A DNA stretch of 55,755 nucleotides from Candidatus Aciduliprofundum sp. (GCA_015520565.1 WAPW01000006.1:1-55755); one strand, 5' to 3'. Counted from the stretch's first letter, positions 1-9,620 are shown. Notes: generated from the letters alone by a model not told the origin. Translations and numbers: made by a program.

Positions 1-44
1 TAGGGTGAAGCCCTTTTTTAAAGGACTCTAAGAAAAGGGTTCAG

Positions 45-129
45 TGCGGGGGCTGGGATTTGAACCCAGGAACCCCTACGGGACTGGCCCCTCAAGCCAG
101 CGCCTTTGGCCAAGCTCGACAACCCCCGC
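45..129 (-). tRNA. tRNA-Leu (anticodon GAG)
   Basis: Read on the minus strand, a 7-bp acceptor stem (GCGGGGG/CCCCCGC) with discriminator A closes an 85-nt type II tRNA. The anticodon stem CTGGC/GCCAG holds loop TTGAGGG, so the anticodon is GAG (leucine, CUC codons). A long variable arm and a T-arm with loop TTCAAAT follow. CCA is not encoded and no intron is visible. Confidence 0.95.
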
Positions 130-208
130 TCTCTTGGGATTATGAAAAACATATTAATTTACCTTTCGCTTGAGTATTTACATTTCATTTAGCATATTAC
201 GAGGAAAA

Positions 209-219
209 TAAATATATTA
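209..219 (+). promoter_or_regulatory. TATA box for the HhH protein gene
   Basis: The AT-rich element AAATATATTA is centred about 24 bases before the ATG at 238, with no Shine-Dalgarno sequence between. This is the geometry of an archaeal promoter driving a leaderless mRNA. Inferred from spacing only. Confidence 0.5.
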
Positions 220-237
220 CATTTTGCTTCCACGCTT

Positions 238-750
238 ATGGAACCTAGAGAGCTAGCTAAGAAGTTGGGTTACAAAATTAGATATATTCCGCACGAGAAA
301 ATTAAGGATTACATTGCATGCTATAGGGTTATGTACGAAGGCAAAGAGATATATCCACCTGCAGCTGTGCGATTAGGAATACCCTTAAACGAGATATGGC
401 TAAGCGATGCTTTCAAAGAATACGAGAAATACATACTTTTCCACGAGCTTAGAGAAATGTCTCATCGTGCTGAGGGTTATGATGTTGATAATGCGCATCT
501 CCTTGCTCTCAAGGATGAGAAAATGGAATTCGGAAATGATGAAAAATGGAGAAAGATGAAGAGAGAGATAAATGTATGCCCCATAGAAGAGTTGCTTGCA
601 ACACCTGGCATAGGTAAAAAGTTAGCTACGAGAATAATGGAAAATAGGCCTTATGAGAGTATGGAAGAGCTAAGAAGAGTAAAGGGAATCGGAGAAAAGA
701 GATTCTCAAATCTCCGAGCAAAATTCTGGTGCATTAGAGAGGAGCATTAA
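238..750 (+). CDS. HhH protein with an N-terminal HExxE zincin-like domain
   Basis: 170 residues. The C-terminal part (about 115-162) is a ComEA-like double helix-hairpin-helix (TPGIGKKLA and VKGIGEKRF), a non-specific DNA-binding module. The N-terminal half contains HELRE at 69-73 followed by a conserved-looking AHLLALKDE near 86-94, which resembles a small metal-binding zincin-like fold. No signal peptide or membrane segment is seen, so it is probably cytoplasmic. The start is leaderless with a TATA box at about -24. The stop overlaps the end of the convergent MBL gene by 4 bases. The DNA-binding half is confident. A protease or nuclease activity is only a suggestion from the HExxE motif. 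Confidence 0.75.
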   Translation: MEPRELAKKLGYKIRYIPHEKIKDYIACYRVMYEGKEIYPPAAVRLGIPLNEIWLSDAFKEYEKYILFHELREMSHRAEGYDVDNAHLLALKDEKMEFGNDEKWRKMKREINVCPIEELLATPGIGKKLATRIMENRPYESMEELRRVKGIGEKRFSNLRAKFWCIREEH

Positions 751-1613
751 ATGGATATCACCATACCAGCATGGAGCTTGTGAAATCCCTTGCCAAAATA
801 TTTGTAAAATAGACATTCTGCTCTTAATCCTGTACAATGCCCAGTGTAAATATCCTCAACTCCAATTTTCAAAAAGCTCTCCGCAGTTTTTTCTATTCTC
901 TCATCGCTGGCATTAACCAAGTGAAAACCGCCGATAACAGCTAACACATTATTCTCAGCGCTTATCTCAATAGCACGCTTTGTCATTCCAATAATTCCCG
1001 GATGTGAGCATCCTCCAATGACAACAATACCTTCTTTTAAATTCACTAAGAGTCCTATCTCATCTTCCATATAATCTGGCACAAGTTTTCCATTTTTCTT
1101 CATAAATACCTTCGTATCTTTCATTCTTTCAAATTCTTCCCTATCCTCCTGCCTTAATTCTCCCAAAGTCCAAACTCCCGGTAAAATCTCTACGGGCTCT
1201 CTACTAAGCACCCATTTCCCTCCGTACTTTTCCACCTCTTCTCTCATATTCTCCGGAGGTCCTATGTACCTTGGTTCTTCGTCCATCGCAAATGACTCTT
1301 TGAAAATTTCGGGATGCGCATATATTTTCGCATCTTTTATCTCCTTCATAACTCCAATTATTCCTCCTGTATGGTCATAATGGCTATGAGATAAAACAAC
1401 ATTCTGCACTTTGCTCAAATCCAATCTTAATAGATGAGCATTGTTTAGTAAGGGAATATGATGGGTGCCTGTGTCAAATAAAACAAAATCTTCTCTATCT
1501 CCCCTATGGAGCTCCAAAAGGAAAGATATACCGTGCTGGGCCCAGAACCTGCTTGCATAACCTGCAAAATCCTCTGCCAGAACATAAATTTTGAGGGAAT
1601 CTACCTTTTCCAT
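747..1613 (-). CDS. MBL-fold metal-dependent hydrolase (COG1237 type)
   Basis: 288 residues of the metallo-beta-lactamase superfamily. The metal-binding motif HSHYDH is at 76-81, preceded by FDTGTH near 46-51, with further ligands in GGCSHPG and GGFHL in the C-terminal half. The layout matches the COG1237 group annotated as 7,8-dihydropterin-6-methyl-4-(beta-D-ribofuranosyl)-aminobenzene-5'-phosphate synthase, a pterin-related enzyme in methanogens. In this presumed non-methanogen the substrate is uncertain. Monocistronic, convergent with the HhH gene and divergent from the Nudix gene. Confidence 0.8.
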   Translation of the reverse strand: MEKVDSLKIYVLAEDFAGYASRFWAQHGISFLLELHRGDREDFVLFDTGTHHIPLLNNAHLLRLDLSKVQNVVLSHSHYDHTGGIIGVMKEIKDAKIYAHPEIFKESFAMDEEPRYIGPPENMREEVEKYGGKWVLSREPVEILPGVWTLGELRQEDREEFERMKDTKVFMKKNGKLVPDYMEDEIGLLVNLKEGIVVIGGCSHPGIIGMTKRAIEISAENNVLAVIGGFHLVNASDERIEKTAESFLKIGVEDIYTGHCTGLRAECLFYKYFGKGFHKLHAGMVISI

Positions 1614-1688
1614 AATGTTTTAATGGCCACATATTACTTATTACTTTCCAAGGGCGAAAAATATAAGTTTTTAAATGAATTGTAAAAT

Positions 1689-2108
1689 ATGCGCCGAGAG
1701 AGGTCTGCAGGTGCCGTTGTATTTAATACAAAAACTAAGAAGTACTTGCTTTTGCATTACCCCACTGGGCACTGGGATTTTCCAAAGGGGCATGTGGAGA
1801 AGGGCGAAAAAGATGTTGATGCTGCAAAGAGAGAAATTTTTGAAGAAACGGGGTTAGAAATAGAAATATTATTTGGATTTAATGAAATCATCAAGTACCA
1901 TTTTAAAGAGCAAGGAATATTGATTGAAAAGAAAGTTGTTTATTTTTTGGGAATAACTGAAAAAGAGGAAATAAAGCTTTCCTATGAGCATGATGGCTAT
2001 GCTTGGCTAAGCTATGAGGATGCTTTAGAAAGGCTCACCTACGATTCATCAAAAAAAGTATTGATGAAAGCGCATTTGTTCTTGCAAAATCTAGGTTATT
2101 CTTCGTAA
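1689..2108 (+). CDS. Nudix hydrolase, diadenosine-tetraphosphatase-like
   Basis: 139 residues. The Nudix box GX5EX7REUXEEXGU is visible as GHVEKGEKDVDAAKREIFEETGL at about 37-59. The preceding KYLLLHYPTGHWDFPKG matches the bis(5'-nucleosyl)-tetraphosphatase (asymmetrical) group, which cleaves Ap4A to AMP and ATP. An AT-rich TATA-like stretch (AAAATATAAG) lies about 26 bases before the ATG with no Shine-Dalgarno, so the mRNA is probably leaderless. The 3' end overlaps the convergent amidohydrolase by 13 bases. Family assignment is firm, exact substrate inferred. Confidence 0.85.
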   Translation: MRRERSAGAVVFNTKTKKYLLLHYPTGHWDFPKGHVEKGEKDVDAAKREIFEETGLEIEILFGFNEIIKYHFKEQGILIEKKVVYFLGITEKEEIKLSYEHDGYAWLSYEDALERLTYDSSKKVLMKAHLFLQNLGYSS

Positions 2109-3232
2109 ACTGTTTGACCTTCGCCAATCACATGCACAGGGTAAGAATCCAAGCTGAACAGGTCTCCGTTCCATACTACAATGGATGCAAGATAACCTTT
2201 CTTTACCTTACCAATCTTCTTCGCGCCTATGATATCCGCTGCATTGCCCGAGATTAGTGCTATGGCTTCTTCCTTACTCATTCCGAAGCGGCGGAAAAAC
2301 CTCAACTGCAAGAGCAGATTTCTCTGAAGCACTACGGGATGGTCAGTCATCACTGCAAATTTCAGCCCCGATTCAACTATGTACCTTATATTCCTCCAAC
2401 TCTCGTTCTTCAATTCCACTTTATAGGAGAAAGAATCCACGGGGCCATATATCACATCCATTTTTTTCTTTTTCACCTTCTCCCATAGCTCCAAAGAATG
2501 TACATCGCACCCATGATTTATAACAGCTCTGATTCCGAATTCATCCACAAGGTTCATTAGGGTTATTATATCATCTTCCTTATGCACATGCACCATTAGA
2601 GGCAATTTCCTATCAAGGATATCAATGAATATTTCCGTTAGGGGTTCTATTTCCTCTTTTATTTTTTTCTTTTTCTTTAAAAGCGCCTTTGTTTTCTTCG
2701 CCTTGAGCAATTCCTCGCGAAGCATTGCAACAGCACCCATCCTCGTGCTCGGCCTCGTACCCTTCCATGATGTTGTGCTCCGTGGATTGTAACCTAGGGC
2801 AGCTTTTATTCCTATATTCTCTATGAATGCATCTCCTATGTCTCGTGCAAAATTTCTTATTAGCGCAGTTCTCCCTCCTATTATGTTCCCACTTCCCGGC
2901 ATTACATGCGAGTATAAAACTCCAAATTCCACGCTCTCCCTGAATGCGGGGTCGTCCATATACACCGAGTGGATGGCATTAACGAGTGGATAAATTGCGT
3001 TCATCTCCTCATTTGTTTCATCTTCTTGATATGGCTCGCCGCTCCTCGCCATGCCTATATGACAGTGCGGGTCAACGAACCCCGGTGTGACAATCCCCTC
3101 ATCCACAACTTCAGCACCTTTTCTCTCCTTCGTGATATCCACGATTTTTTCTCCCTCAAAAAGCACATACACATCTTTCTTCACTCTTGCTCCTGTACCA
3201 TCATAAAGCAGGTTTGCCTTTATTGCTTTCAT
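2096..3232 (-). CDS. Amidohydrolase, imidazolonepropionase-like (COG1228)
   Basis: 378 residues from the ATG at 3232. The longer ORF (to 3373) adds 47 unconserved-looking residues that run antisense into the SDR gene, and the family normally begins at MKAIKANLLYDG. The amidohydrolase metal site shows as GFVDPHCHIG (HxH), with further histidines in VHVHKED and INHGCDVHS and the late aspartate in VMTDHPVV. The C-terminus (KIGKVKKGYLASIVVW) is the usual composite beta-domain return. It probably hydrolyses a cyclic amide or a dipeptide-like bond in the cytoplasm. The substrate cannot be told from sequence. Confidence 0.82.
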   Translation of the reverse strand: MKAIKANLLYDGTGARVKKDVYVLFEGEKIVDITKERKGAEVVDEGIVTPGFVDPHCHIGMARSGEPYQEDETNEEMNAIYPLVNAIHSVYMDDPAFRESVEFGVLYSHVMPGSGNIIGGRTALIRNFARDIGDAFIENIGIKAALGYNPRSTTSWKGTRPSTRMGAVAMLREELLKAKKTKALLKKKKKIKEEIEPLTEIFIDILDRKLPLMVHVHKEDDIITLMNLVDEFGIRAVINHGCDVHSLELWEKVKKKKMDVIYGPVDSFSYKVELKNESWRNIRYIVESGLKFAVMTDHPVVLQRNLLLQLRFFRRFGMSKEEAIALISGNAADIIGAKKIGKVKKGYLASIVVWNGDLFSLDSYPVHVIGEGQTVYEE

Positions 3233-3305
3233 AAAATTAGGATTGCATGATAATGCATTAATTTTTCGTAGGGTAATATTAAATATCTTAATGAGATTTT
3301 CAAAT

Positions 3306-3959
3306 ATGAAAGTTGCAGTAGTAACGGGCTCAAGCAGGGGAATTGGAAGAGCAATTGCAATAAAGCTTGCCAAAAATTATGCCATTCTCGTAAATTACCT
3401 CCACAACGAGGAAAAAGCCATGAAAGTTGTAGCCGCCATTGAAAACATGGGTGGTAAGGCGATGATGGTAAGGGGAGATGTAAGCAGGTATGAGGATGCT
3501 CAAAGAATTGTGGAAGAGGCAAGAAAATTGGGAGAAATAGAAGTTCTGGTGAACAACGCTGGCATTTACGATGTAAAACCATTAATTAGAACCCTTCCAA
3601 GCGAGTGGGAGAGGATATTTCAGGTAAATGTATTTGGAGTATTCAATATGATTCGTGCTGCCCTAGAGTCTATGCAAAAAGGGGTGATAGTCAACATATC
3701 TTCAATTATAGGAATTGAGCCTATGGCGAATGCAGCTCCATATTGCGCCTCTAAATCCGCAGTTATAGCCCTTACAAAATCCCTTGCTCAAGAATTATAT
3801 CCTGCTATAAAGGTAATCTGTGTGGCTCCGGGACCAACCGATACAGATATGCTTAGAAGAATTCATGGCTATATGCCAGCAGACCCACCAGAGAAGGTGG
3901 CTGATGTTGTATACAAAGCCATAAAGGATGGAAAAGCAGGGGATTGCATCAAAGTATAA
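3306..3959 (+). CDS. Short-chain dehydrogenase/reductase, FabG-like
   Basis: 217 residues from the ATG at 3306. The upstream extension in the ORF track overlaps the neighbouring promoter and lacks SDR sequence. The cofactor motif TGSSRGIG, the structural NNAG, catalytic Ser in NISSIIG and YCASK (Tyr-x3-Lys) are all present. The protein is about 25-30 residues shorter than typical FabG: it ends at KAGDCIKV and lacks the usual C-terminal TGQVI..DGG segment that packs the tetramer. Its neighbours give no pathway, so it is an NAD(P)H-dependent reductase of unknown substrate. Confidence 0.82.
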   Translation: MKVAVVTGSSRGIGRAIAIKLAKNYAILVNYLHNEEKAMKVVAAIENMGGKAMMVRGDVSRYEDAQRIVEEARKLGEIEVLVNNAGIYDVKPLIRTLPSEWERIFQVNVFGVFNMIRAALESMQKGVIVNISSIIGIEPMANAAPYCASKSAVIALTKSLAQELYPAIKVICVAPGPTDTDMLRRIHGYMPADPPEKVADVVYKAIKDGKAGDCIKV

Positions 3960-4196
3960 TCATTCAAAAAGGTATTTTTCCTCCTCCTCTATATATTCCC
4001 TGTAATATGGGCACTCTTTATTTTTTCCATCACAGGTAAATATATGCAACTTCTTACAATAACCATCCCGCCAGTATGCACATACTCCCTCTGGCACCAT
4101 ATATTTTCCATAATCCTCACATTTTTCTTCTATGCACTTAAACCCCTTATACCTTCCATGGCAGATACCATCCGAGTCCATAAAAACGCATTTCAT
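3960..4196 (-). CDS. Small cysteine-rich protein, unknown
   Basis: 78 residues with eight cysteines (3, 12, 21, 26, 39, 47, 55, 62), enough for one 4Fe-4S cluster or two zinc sites. The Cys spacing (C-x8-C-x8-C-x4-C, then C-x7-C-x7-C-x6-C) suggests two four-cysteine units. No signal peptide or membrane segment. It sits between the convergent SDR gene and tRNA-Arg, with its start just 4 bases from the tRNA end. I do not recognise a family. Confidence 0.6.
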   Translation of the reverse strand: MKCVFMDSDGICHGRYKGFKCIEEKCEDYGKYMVPEGVCAYWRDGYCKKLHIFTCDGKNKECPYYREYIEEEEKYLFE

Positions 4197-4199
4197 TAG

Positions 4200-4274
4200 C
4201 GGGCGCGGCGGGATTCGAACCCGCGACTTGCAGCTTAGGAGGCTGCCGCCATATCCTGGCTAGGCCACGCGCCC
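4200..4274 (-). tRNA. tRNA-Arg (anticodon CCT)
   Basis: On the minus strand GGGCGCG pairs with CGCGCCC as the acceptor stem with discriminator G. The anticodon stem GCAGC/GCTGC encloses loop CTCCTAA, giving anticodon CCT (arginine, AGG). The T-arm is GCGGG-TTCGAAT-CCCGC. 75 nt, no intron, no encoded CCA. Confidence 0.95.
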
Positions 4275-4369
4275 CATAGTGTATTGGAATTTCCCTTATA
4301 AAAAATTCGCTTAACAGAGCAAGAGAAAATTTTTATATTTCCCTCACATTTCCCCCTTTGGTGATGTAA

Positions 4370-4576
<207 letters not shown>

Positions 4577-4615
4577 ATCAATAAAATTTATTAAATCCCT
4601 TTACTTTTCCTTTTT

Positions 4616-5191
4616 ATGTTTCTTATCGTTGAAGAGTATTTTAAAAATTTCCCGGCAAGGAAGAAGGTAGCTGAGCTTCTCGTTACTTTGGGAATTTCTG
4701 TTCGCAATTCTAAGCTGTATATTGGGGATGTTGATGTACCTGTAAACTCCATTGCGGAAGTTGCGGGCGTGAATAGAAAAATAGTGTATCATACCATAGA
4801 GTACATTGAGAAAACATACGAGCTTAGAAACATATTTGAGAGATTGGAACCAAAATTGTCCCTCTCAAAAGTAGCGCCAATTATGGGATGGGAAGTTCTT
4901 GAGATAGAGTTCAAAAAGCCAAAATACGGATGCTTAATTGAAAAGATTTTCAAAATATTGAGTGATGCATCCTGCGAAGTACGCCAAATAATTGGAGAAA
5001 GACAATTATTGGATAAGAGCAGATTAACCATTATACTTGAAAAGCCAATAAATATGGATGCAATGGGTAAGATAAGACAACTTGATGGTGTGGATACTAT
5101 AACCCTGCACACATCAGAAATGGATAAGCAGAAAATTGTGTGCAATTACTGCAAGGTAAAATATTGCCCAAGAAAAGTTTCATTTAAGTAA
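4616..5191 (+). CDS. Archaeal ACT-domain regulator of amino acid metabolism (COG2150)
   Basis: 191 residues. The N-terminal half has a winged-helix character (VPVNSIAEVAGVNRKIVYHTIEYI, about 42-65). The central half (about 90-165) reads as an ACT fold (EVLEIEFKKPKYGCL..EVRQIIGE), an amino-acid-sensing module. The tail carries CNYCKVKYCP, a possible metal site. The architecture matches COG2150, a predicted amino acid metabolism regulator of archaea. An AT-rich TATA-like element about 26 bases before the ATG and no Shine-Dalgarno suggest a leaderless transcript. The end overlaps sufB tail to tail by 12 bases. Confidence 0.75.
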   Translation: MFLIVEEYFKNFPARKKVAELLVTLGISVRNSKLYIGDVDVPVNSIAEVAGVNRKIVYHTIEYIEKTYELRNIFERLEPKLSLSKVAPIMGWEVLEIEFKKPKYGCLIEKIFKILSDASCEVRQIIGERQLLDKSRLTIILEKPINMDAMGKIRQLDGVDTITLHTSEMDKQKIVCNYCKVKYCPRKVSFK

Positions 5192-6130
5192 TCCTCCAAC
5201 AATTACATCTATAGCCTCTTCTTCAGTCAATCCTCTTGCCATAAGGGTTAAAAGCTGCTTTTTATCCACACTTCCTATCGCTGCCTCATGGGTAACTTTG
5301 GCTTTTGGATTATTTGCCATCACAACTGGAGAAGCTATGGCTTCGGCATCATCCATAATTATCTCAGTGCAATCCACATGACCCCTAGAATATGCACCTA
5401 AACCAATGGTTTTACCAATCACCTCACTCTTGGCTTTATCTCTAAGTGCCATTCTAGTTTTTATCACACCGGAAGAGTGCGCACCTTCAAGGATTACGCT
5501 CTCATTTGCTTTGATTAAATCATTACCCGTAGCATATATCTTCGTCAATAGCATACTTTTTGCATACTCGCCCAAGCGAACTTCATAATCTATGTCAACA
5601 AAACCTGCACGACCACTTTTTATAACAAAGGTGCTATTATACATCCCCCCTTCTCCAACTATAGCGCGAGTTTTTGGTATCACTTTAACTCCTCCCTCTT
5701 TACCGTGAAAATGAACTTCTTCGTACTCCACCTTAGCTCCCTTACCCACCTTTACATTTGAATCCATTATATGCTCCACTTTAACCGCATTGGGAAAAAT
5801 GCAGTGTGCTATGAATTTTACCTCACTTTCCTCCTCTGCAAATATTTCTGTCCTAATGTACTGTCTTCCTTCTCTAGGTAGCATACCAAAGCAGAGATGA
5901 ACTGGATTCTTGGATTTATACCCTTTTTTTATCCTTATATGAGCATAGACCCCATCTTCTATTTTCTCTGCCTCTATTATAATTTCCTTCGTGCTATTCT
6001 TAGCTAATACTTTATTTCCATTTATAACCATTGAAGCGTAATCTTTGGAGAGAAGAGCTTTAGTATTCCCACCTGCAGATTCATAGTATTTTACTAATCT
6101 CTCATATTCATTTTTTATAAACTCATTCAT
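5180..6130 (-). CDS. sufB: SufB/SufD-family Fe-S cluster scaffold
   Basis: 316 residues of the SufBD beta-helix family. Visible hallmarks are the glycine- and valine-rich repeats in the centre and the C-terminal segment with NNPKAKVTHEAAIGSVDKKQL and the final LTEEEAIDVIVGGLLK. With SufC it builds and transfers [4Fe-4S] clusters in the cytoplasm. The protein is shorter than bacterial SufB (about 480) and is the single SufBD subunit usual in archaea. A GAGGTGAT ribosome site inside the end of sufC places it second in a two-gene operon. Confidence 0.9.
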   Translation of the reverse strand: MNEFIKNEYERLVKYYESAGGNTKALLSKDYASMVINGNKVLAKNSTKEIIIEAEKIEDGVYAHIRIKKGYKSKNPVHLCFGMLPREGRQYIRTEIFAEEESEVKFIAHCIFPNAVKVEHIMDSNVKVGKGAKVEYEEVHFHGKEGGVKVIPKTRAIVGEGGMYNSTFVIKSGRAGFVDIDYEVRLGEYAKSMLLTKIYATGNDLIKANESVILEGAHSSGVIKTRMALRDKAKSEVIGKTIGLGAYSRGHVDCTEIIMDDAEAIASPVVMANNPKAKVTHEAAIGSVDKKQLLTLMARGLTEEEAIDVIVGGLLK

Positions 6131-6134
6131 TTCA

Positions 6135-6824
6135 TCACCTCTTTAGAGGGCAGGGAGAGTATTTGAATAACCTCTTTATCTCATCCCTTTCTCCACTAGC
6201 AACTACCTTACCAGCGCATAAAATTGTTGCTCTATCAGCAATATTAATCATATCCTCACTATGAGTTATGAGCATAACGGAGGTGCCCATACTCTTCATT
6301 CTCTCTATAACTTCTGAAATCAATTTGCAAGATAGCATATCTATTCCACTGTCTGGCTCATCTAATATGGCAAGCTTGGGCTCCATTAGGAGAACGGAGG
6401 CGAGTTCAACCCTCTTTCTCTCGCCACCACTAAGATTATCACCTACCTCTTGAAACAGAATATTTCTTGGTAAACCAACCATCTTTATGACTTCTTCTAA
6501 CCTGTTTAAACTCTTATTTTTTGCGCTTACCATAAGATAATCTTTAACCGATAGCCCTTCAAATCTTGCAGGCTCTTGAAATGCGAGAGTTATACCTTTC
6601 CTAGCACGCTCCCAAACTGAGAGGTGCGTGATATCCTCTCCTTCAAATAATATTTTACCCTCACATGGATATATACCCATTATTGCCTGTGCCAAAGTTG
6701 TTTTTCCAGAACCATTAATTCCGAGGACTAGATGAATTTCTTGAGGGGCTATTTCAAAATTCACATTTTTTAAAATCTCCTTACCCTCACGCACAATCCT
6801 TAAATTCTCAATTTTAAGCATCAT
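6135..6824 (-). CDS. sufC: SufC Fe-S assembly ATPase
   Basis: 229-residue ABC ATPase of the SufC family. Walker A is GINGSGKTT, the signature is LSGGERKRVELASVL, and Walker B is AILDEPDSGID, with the SufC-typical D-S-G-I-D instead of the transporter D-loop. It powers conformational change of the SufB scaffold. The ORF starts MMLKIEN, so either Met may be used. AATAATTTATAATG upstream is a reasonable TATA box for a near-leaderless transcript. No other isc, suf or nif genes lie in the window. Confidence 0.92.
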   Translation of the reverse strand: MMLKIENLRIVREGKEILKNVNFEIAPQEIHLVLGINGSGKTTLAQAIMGIYPCEGKILFEGEDITHLSVWERARKGITLAFQEPARFEGLSVKDYLMVSAKNKSLNRLEEVIKMVGLPRNILFQEVGDNLSGGERKRVELASVLLMEPKLAILDEPDSGIDMLSCKLISEVIERMKSMGTSVMLITHSEDMINIADRATILCAGKVVASGERDEIKRLFKYSPCPLKR

Positions 6825-6849
6825 AGGTAAATGGTTGCAACATTATAAA

Positions 6850-9271
6850 TTATTTCTTTGACTTTCTTGCAATGAATCCTGCGATTAAAGCTAAGATTAC
6901 GAGGGATGAGGATACAACTATATCTCCTTTATACTGCAAGCATGTTTTTTCCAAGTACAAAATTCTTACCACATTGCTTGGCTCGCTCTCTCCCTTGAAA
7001 TTCACGGCGGTTACATAAAATACATACTTGCCAGAGGATGGAAGCTTGTAAAGGAAGTAATGTTTCTCATAATATACTTTTCCTATCAATTTTCCATTGC
7101 AATATACCTTGTATTCTTCTATTCCTCCACCAGTATTCTTTGGAGTATCCCAAGTTAAATTTGCATACCCATCCTTAACCACTATCTTCAAATTCAAAGG
7201 AGGATCGGATATTTTTCCAGGCCTTGTGGATACGCTCTTACTCACCGGCCCTTCTCCTGCAGAATTAACGGCACTCACAACAAAAATATAAGATTGGTCA
7301 TGTTACATTCGTGTAATTATAATAGTGCTGAGTTCCTGGCACAACTGCAATTAGCTTTTTAGGTGGCTCCCATCCCGGCACAGGGGGACATGGTGGAAAA
7401 GGAGGAGGAATTACTCTATAAATCTTGTAGTACAAAATAGGTGATGCCCCTATCCTTTTCGGTTCTTTCCATGTCAAATTTATGTACCCATAGCCACCGT
7501 AAGCTGTTAGATTCAGCGGCTGCGATGGTATGCCAGGAATTGCACGGGCTACATTGCTCTTGGCACTCTCTCCGTAGGCATTTACTGCAGTTATGTAATA
7601 GCTATATTCAACCCCATTTTTCACCGAAGTATCGTTGTAATAAAGACGATTGGACGGAATGGTGGCTATTGAGACATTATTGCAATAAATTCTGTATTAT
7701 CTTAAAGGCGCTGTTCCATTCCCCACAGGCCTGAGCCAAGTTAAGTTCAAATAGCCCGTGCCTATCTCAACTCTCAACTTCCTTGGTGCAGTGGGCTCTA
7801 TGCGATAATACCTAGGCGGATACTTTAGCGGATGATAATCATATACCTTTTTGTTGTTAGAAGCTATGAGAAGGTAGGGCTTATCAATGATACCATCTCC
7901 ATTTGAATCATTCTTGGATGCCCAATCTTGCCAGTAGTTACCGTACTTACTCGTGTTCCAATGGTCTGTAGTGCATTCATCCCCTGCTTGGATATGCCAA
8001 GAACTATAAAAATCTCCACTACCATCATTATAATAAAATGAGTTATTGTAAATTAGGTTAGGTTTTCCACAACTATTTAAAATGTTACCTCTAATCCCCT
8101 AAATAATTAAAAAGCAACAGATTTTCAGTAATAACATTCCCAAAAGAGTCATGTAATGAAATTCCTATGCCATGATTATGCGTTATATTGTTGCCCCTAA
8201 TAATTGAAGAAGATACATAAAGAATATTCATACCTTCCCCTTTATTGAATGAAAATTCATTGCTTTCTATTGATATATTTGAAGAAAGAAGCGCATACAT
8301 ACCATTTCCGTTTCTCAATATATAATTTTTATTGAAAGTTAAATTTTCACTCTCCCTTACCCAGATTCCATTAACCTGAGAATAGTTCCCCACAATTTTA
8401 TTATCCTTAACTATCGTGAAATTTGAAGAGTAAAGATCAATGCCATAGATGCTCCATTTATCCATAGGCCTCTTTTCTCTTATAGATAATTTATTGCCAA
8501 CGATTTTCACATGCTCGGATATTCTTGATACTATACCACCATCTTTATACTCATAGATAGTATTGTTCTCTACACTCACATTTTTAGAATATCAAACTGC
8601 AGAAAACGCTTCTCCTTTATCAAAATAATTTTTTTCTATCTTAATTTCTTTGCTATACTTTCCAAATACTCCTACACCTACATTTGAAAATTTATTATGC
8701 TCTACAACTGCATCTTTGGAGGAATATATGTAAATGCTATTTCTATTCACACTTGAAAAATTATCAAAATAAAATTTGGTATGGGTAGAGTTGTAGAGAT
8801 AAATACCCATATATCCATTTAAAAACTCGCAATCCTTTACACTTATATTTGAAGAATTTGCCACATAGATTCCTATTTTATTACTTTGCGATGTGAAGTT
8901 CTCAATAACCGCATTGCTCACATTCTCCAATCTTATGCCTGCAGTAATCACATTCTTGGGTGGTGCATACGTATACGATACTGAAACATCTTTGATTATG
9001 AAATAAAAGTGACATTCTGAATTGATATTCCATCCATCCCTGCCGTAGGAGTGATGCCATAATTCTCAATTATGTAAGGTGCATTAGCACTTCCATTGCC
9101 TTGCCATTTCATCTTTTCCGCCATCTCCATAAATTCTGTATCGTTGTGAATTATTATTGAAGAGTAAAGTAAATTTTCATTTGGTATAGAGTTTCCACTA
9201 AGGGTAAAATTAGGTATGGATAGAAATATTAAAATGAGGATTGCCGCAACTCCAATCACTCCCCTCTTCAT
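6850..9271 (-). pseudogene. Degraded NosD-type beta-helix/fibronectin III surface protein
   Basis: Five collinear ORF pieces form one former protein of about 800 residues. It begins with a signal peptide (MKRGVIGVAAILILIFLSIP), runs through parallel beta-helix repeats rich in N, S and I (NosD/CASH type), a closing GNYWQDW..NGDGIIDKPY motif, then three fibronectin-III-like domains (PLNLTAYGGYGYINLTWKEP and similar), and ends with a membrane anchor (VILALIAGFIARKSKK). The reading frame is broken by a frameshift near 8996, an in-frame TGA at 8592-8594, a frameshift at a GGGG run near 8095, an in-frame TAA at 7697-7699, and a frameshift near 7296. Five lesions in one gene, with all neighbours intact, argue for a true pseudogene rather than sequencing error. 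Confidence 0.85.
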
Positions 9272-9358
9272 TAAAAAACCAATGCATTATAAGAATAAAT
9301 AAATTTCCAAGAAAAGATTACCGATGATTATAAATCCTTAAACCTATTAGGGAGATAT

Positions 9359-9619
9359 ATGACAGATATTGAAGATTTAGTAGACGAGATTGAAGAGCTT
9401 AAAATGGAAATAGATGCACTTAAAAAAGAGGTTCATGAGATTCCCCCTCACAAGCATTGTCTAAACTGCGGAGTTGCTATTCCCCCAGACAAGACATTCT
9501 GCTCCAAAAAATGCGAAGATGAGTGGAACAATATGGTTAAAAGAAAAAAGAAGTTCACATATATATGGCTTCTATTCCTCGGGATATTAGTTATAATCCT
9601 AATGTTTACCTTCAGGTAA
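9359..9619 (+). CDS. DUF2116-like zinc-ribbon tail-anchored protein
   Basis: 86 residues in three parts: an acidic coiled coil (IEDLVDEIEELKMEIDALKKEV, about 4-26), a treble-clef-like zinc site CLNCG..FCSKKC (about 34-52), and one C-terminal hydrophobic helix (YIWLLFLGILVIILMF) before a two-residue tail. The layout matches the archaeal DUF2116 family and predicts a cytoplasmic zinc domain held at the membrane by its tail. Its stop is one base before the next ATG, so it is cotranscribed with the CoaD fusion gene. Function unknown. Confidence 0.78.
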   Translation: MTDIEDLVDEIEELKMEIDALKKEVHEIPPHKHCLNCGVAIPPDKTFCSKKCEDEWNNMVKRKKKFTYIWLLFLGILVIILMFTFR

Positions 9620-9620
9620 A

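Noticed and set aside
3233-3373. The N-terminal 47 residues of the long amidohydrolase ORF
   Set aside because: They run antisense through the neighbouring SDR gene's start and promoter and do not look like family sequence; the internal ATG fits the family start.
8592-8594. In-frame TGA in the beta-helix gene as a possible selenocysteine or read-through codon
   Set aside because: Three frameshifts and a TAA also interrupt the same gene, so ordinary decay explains it better.
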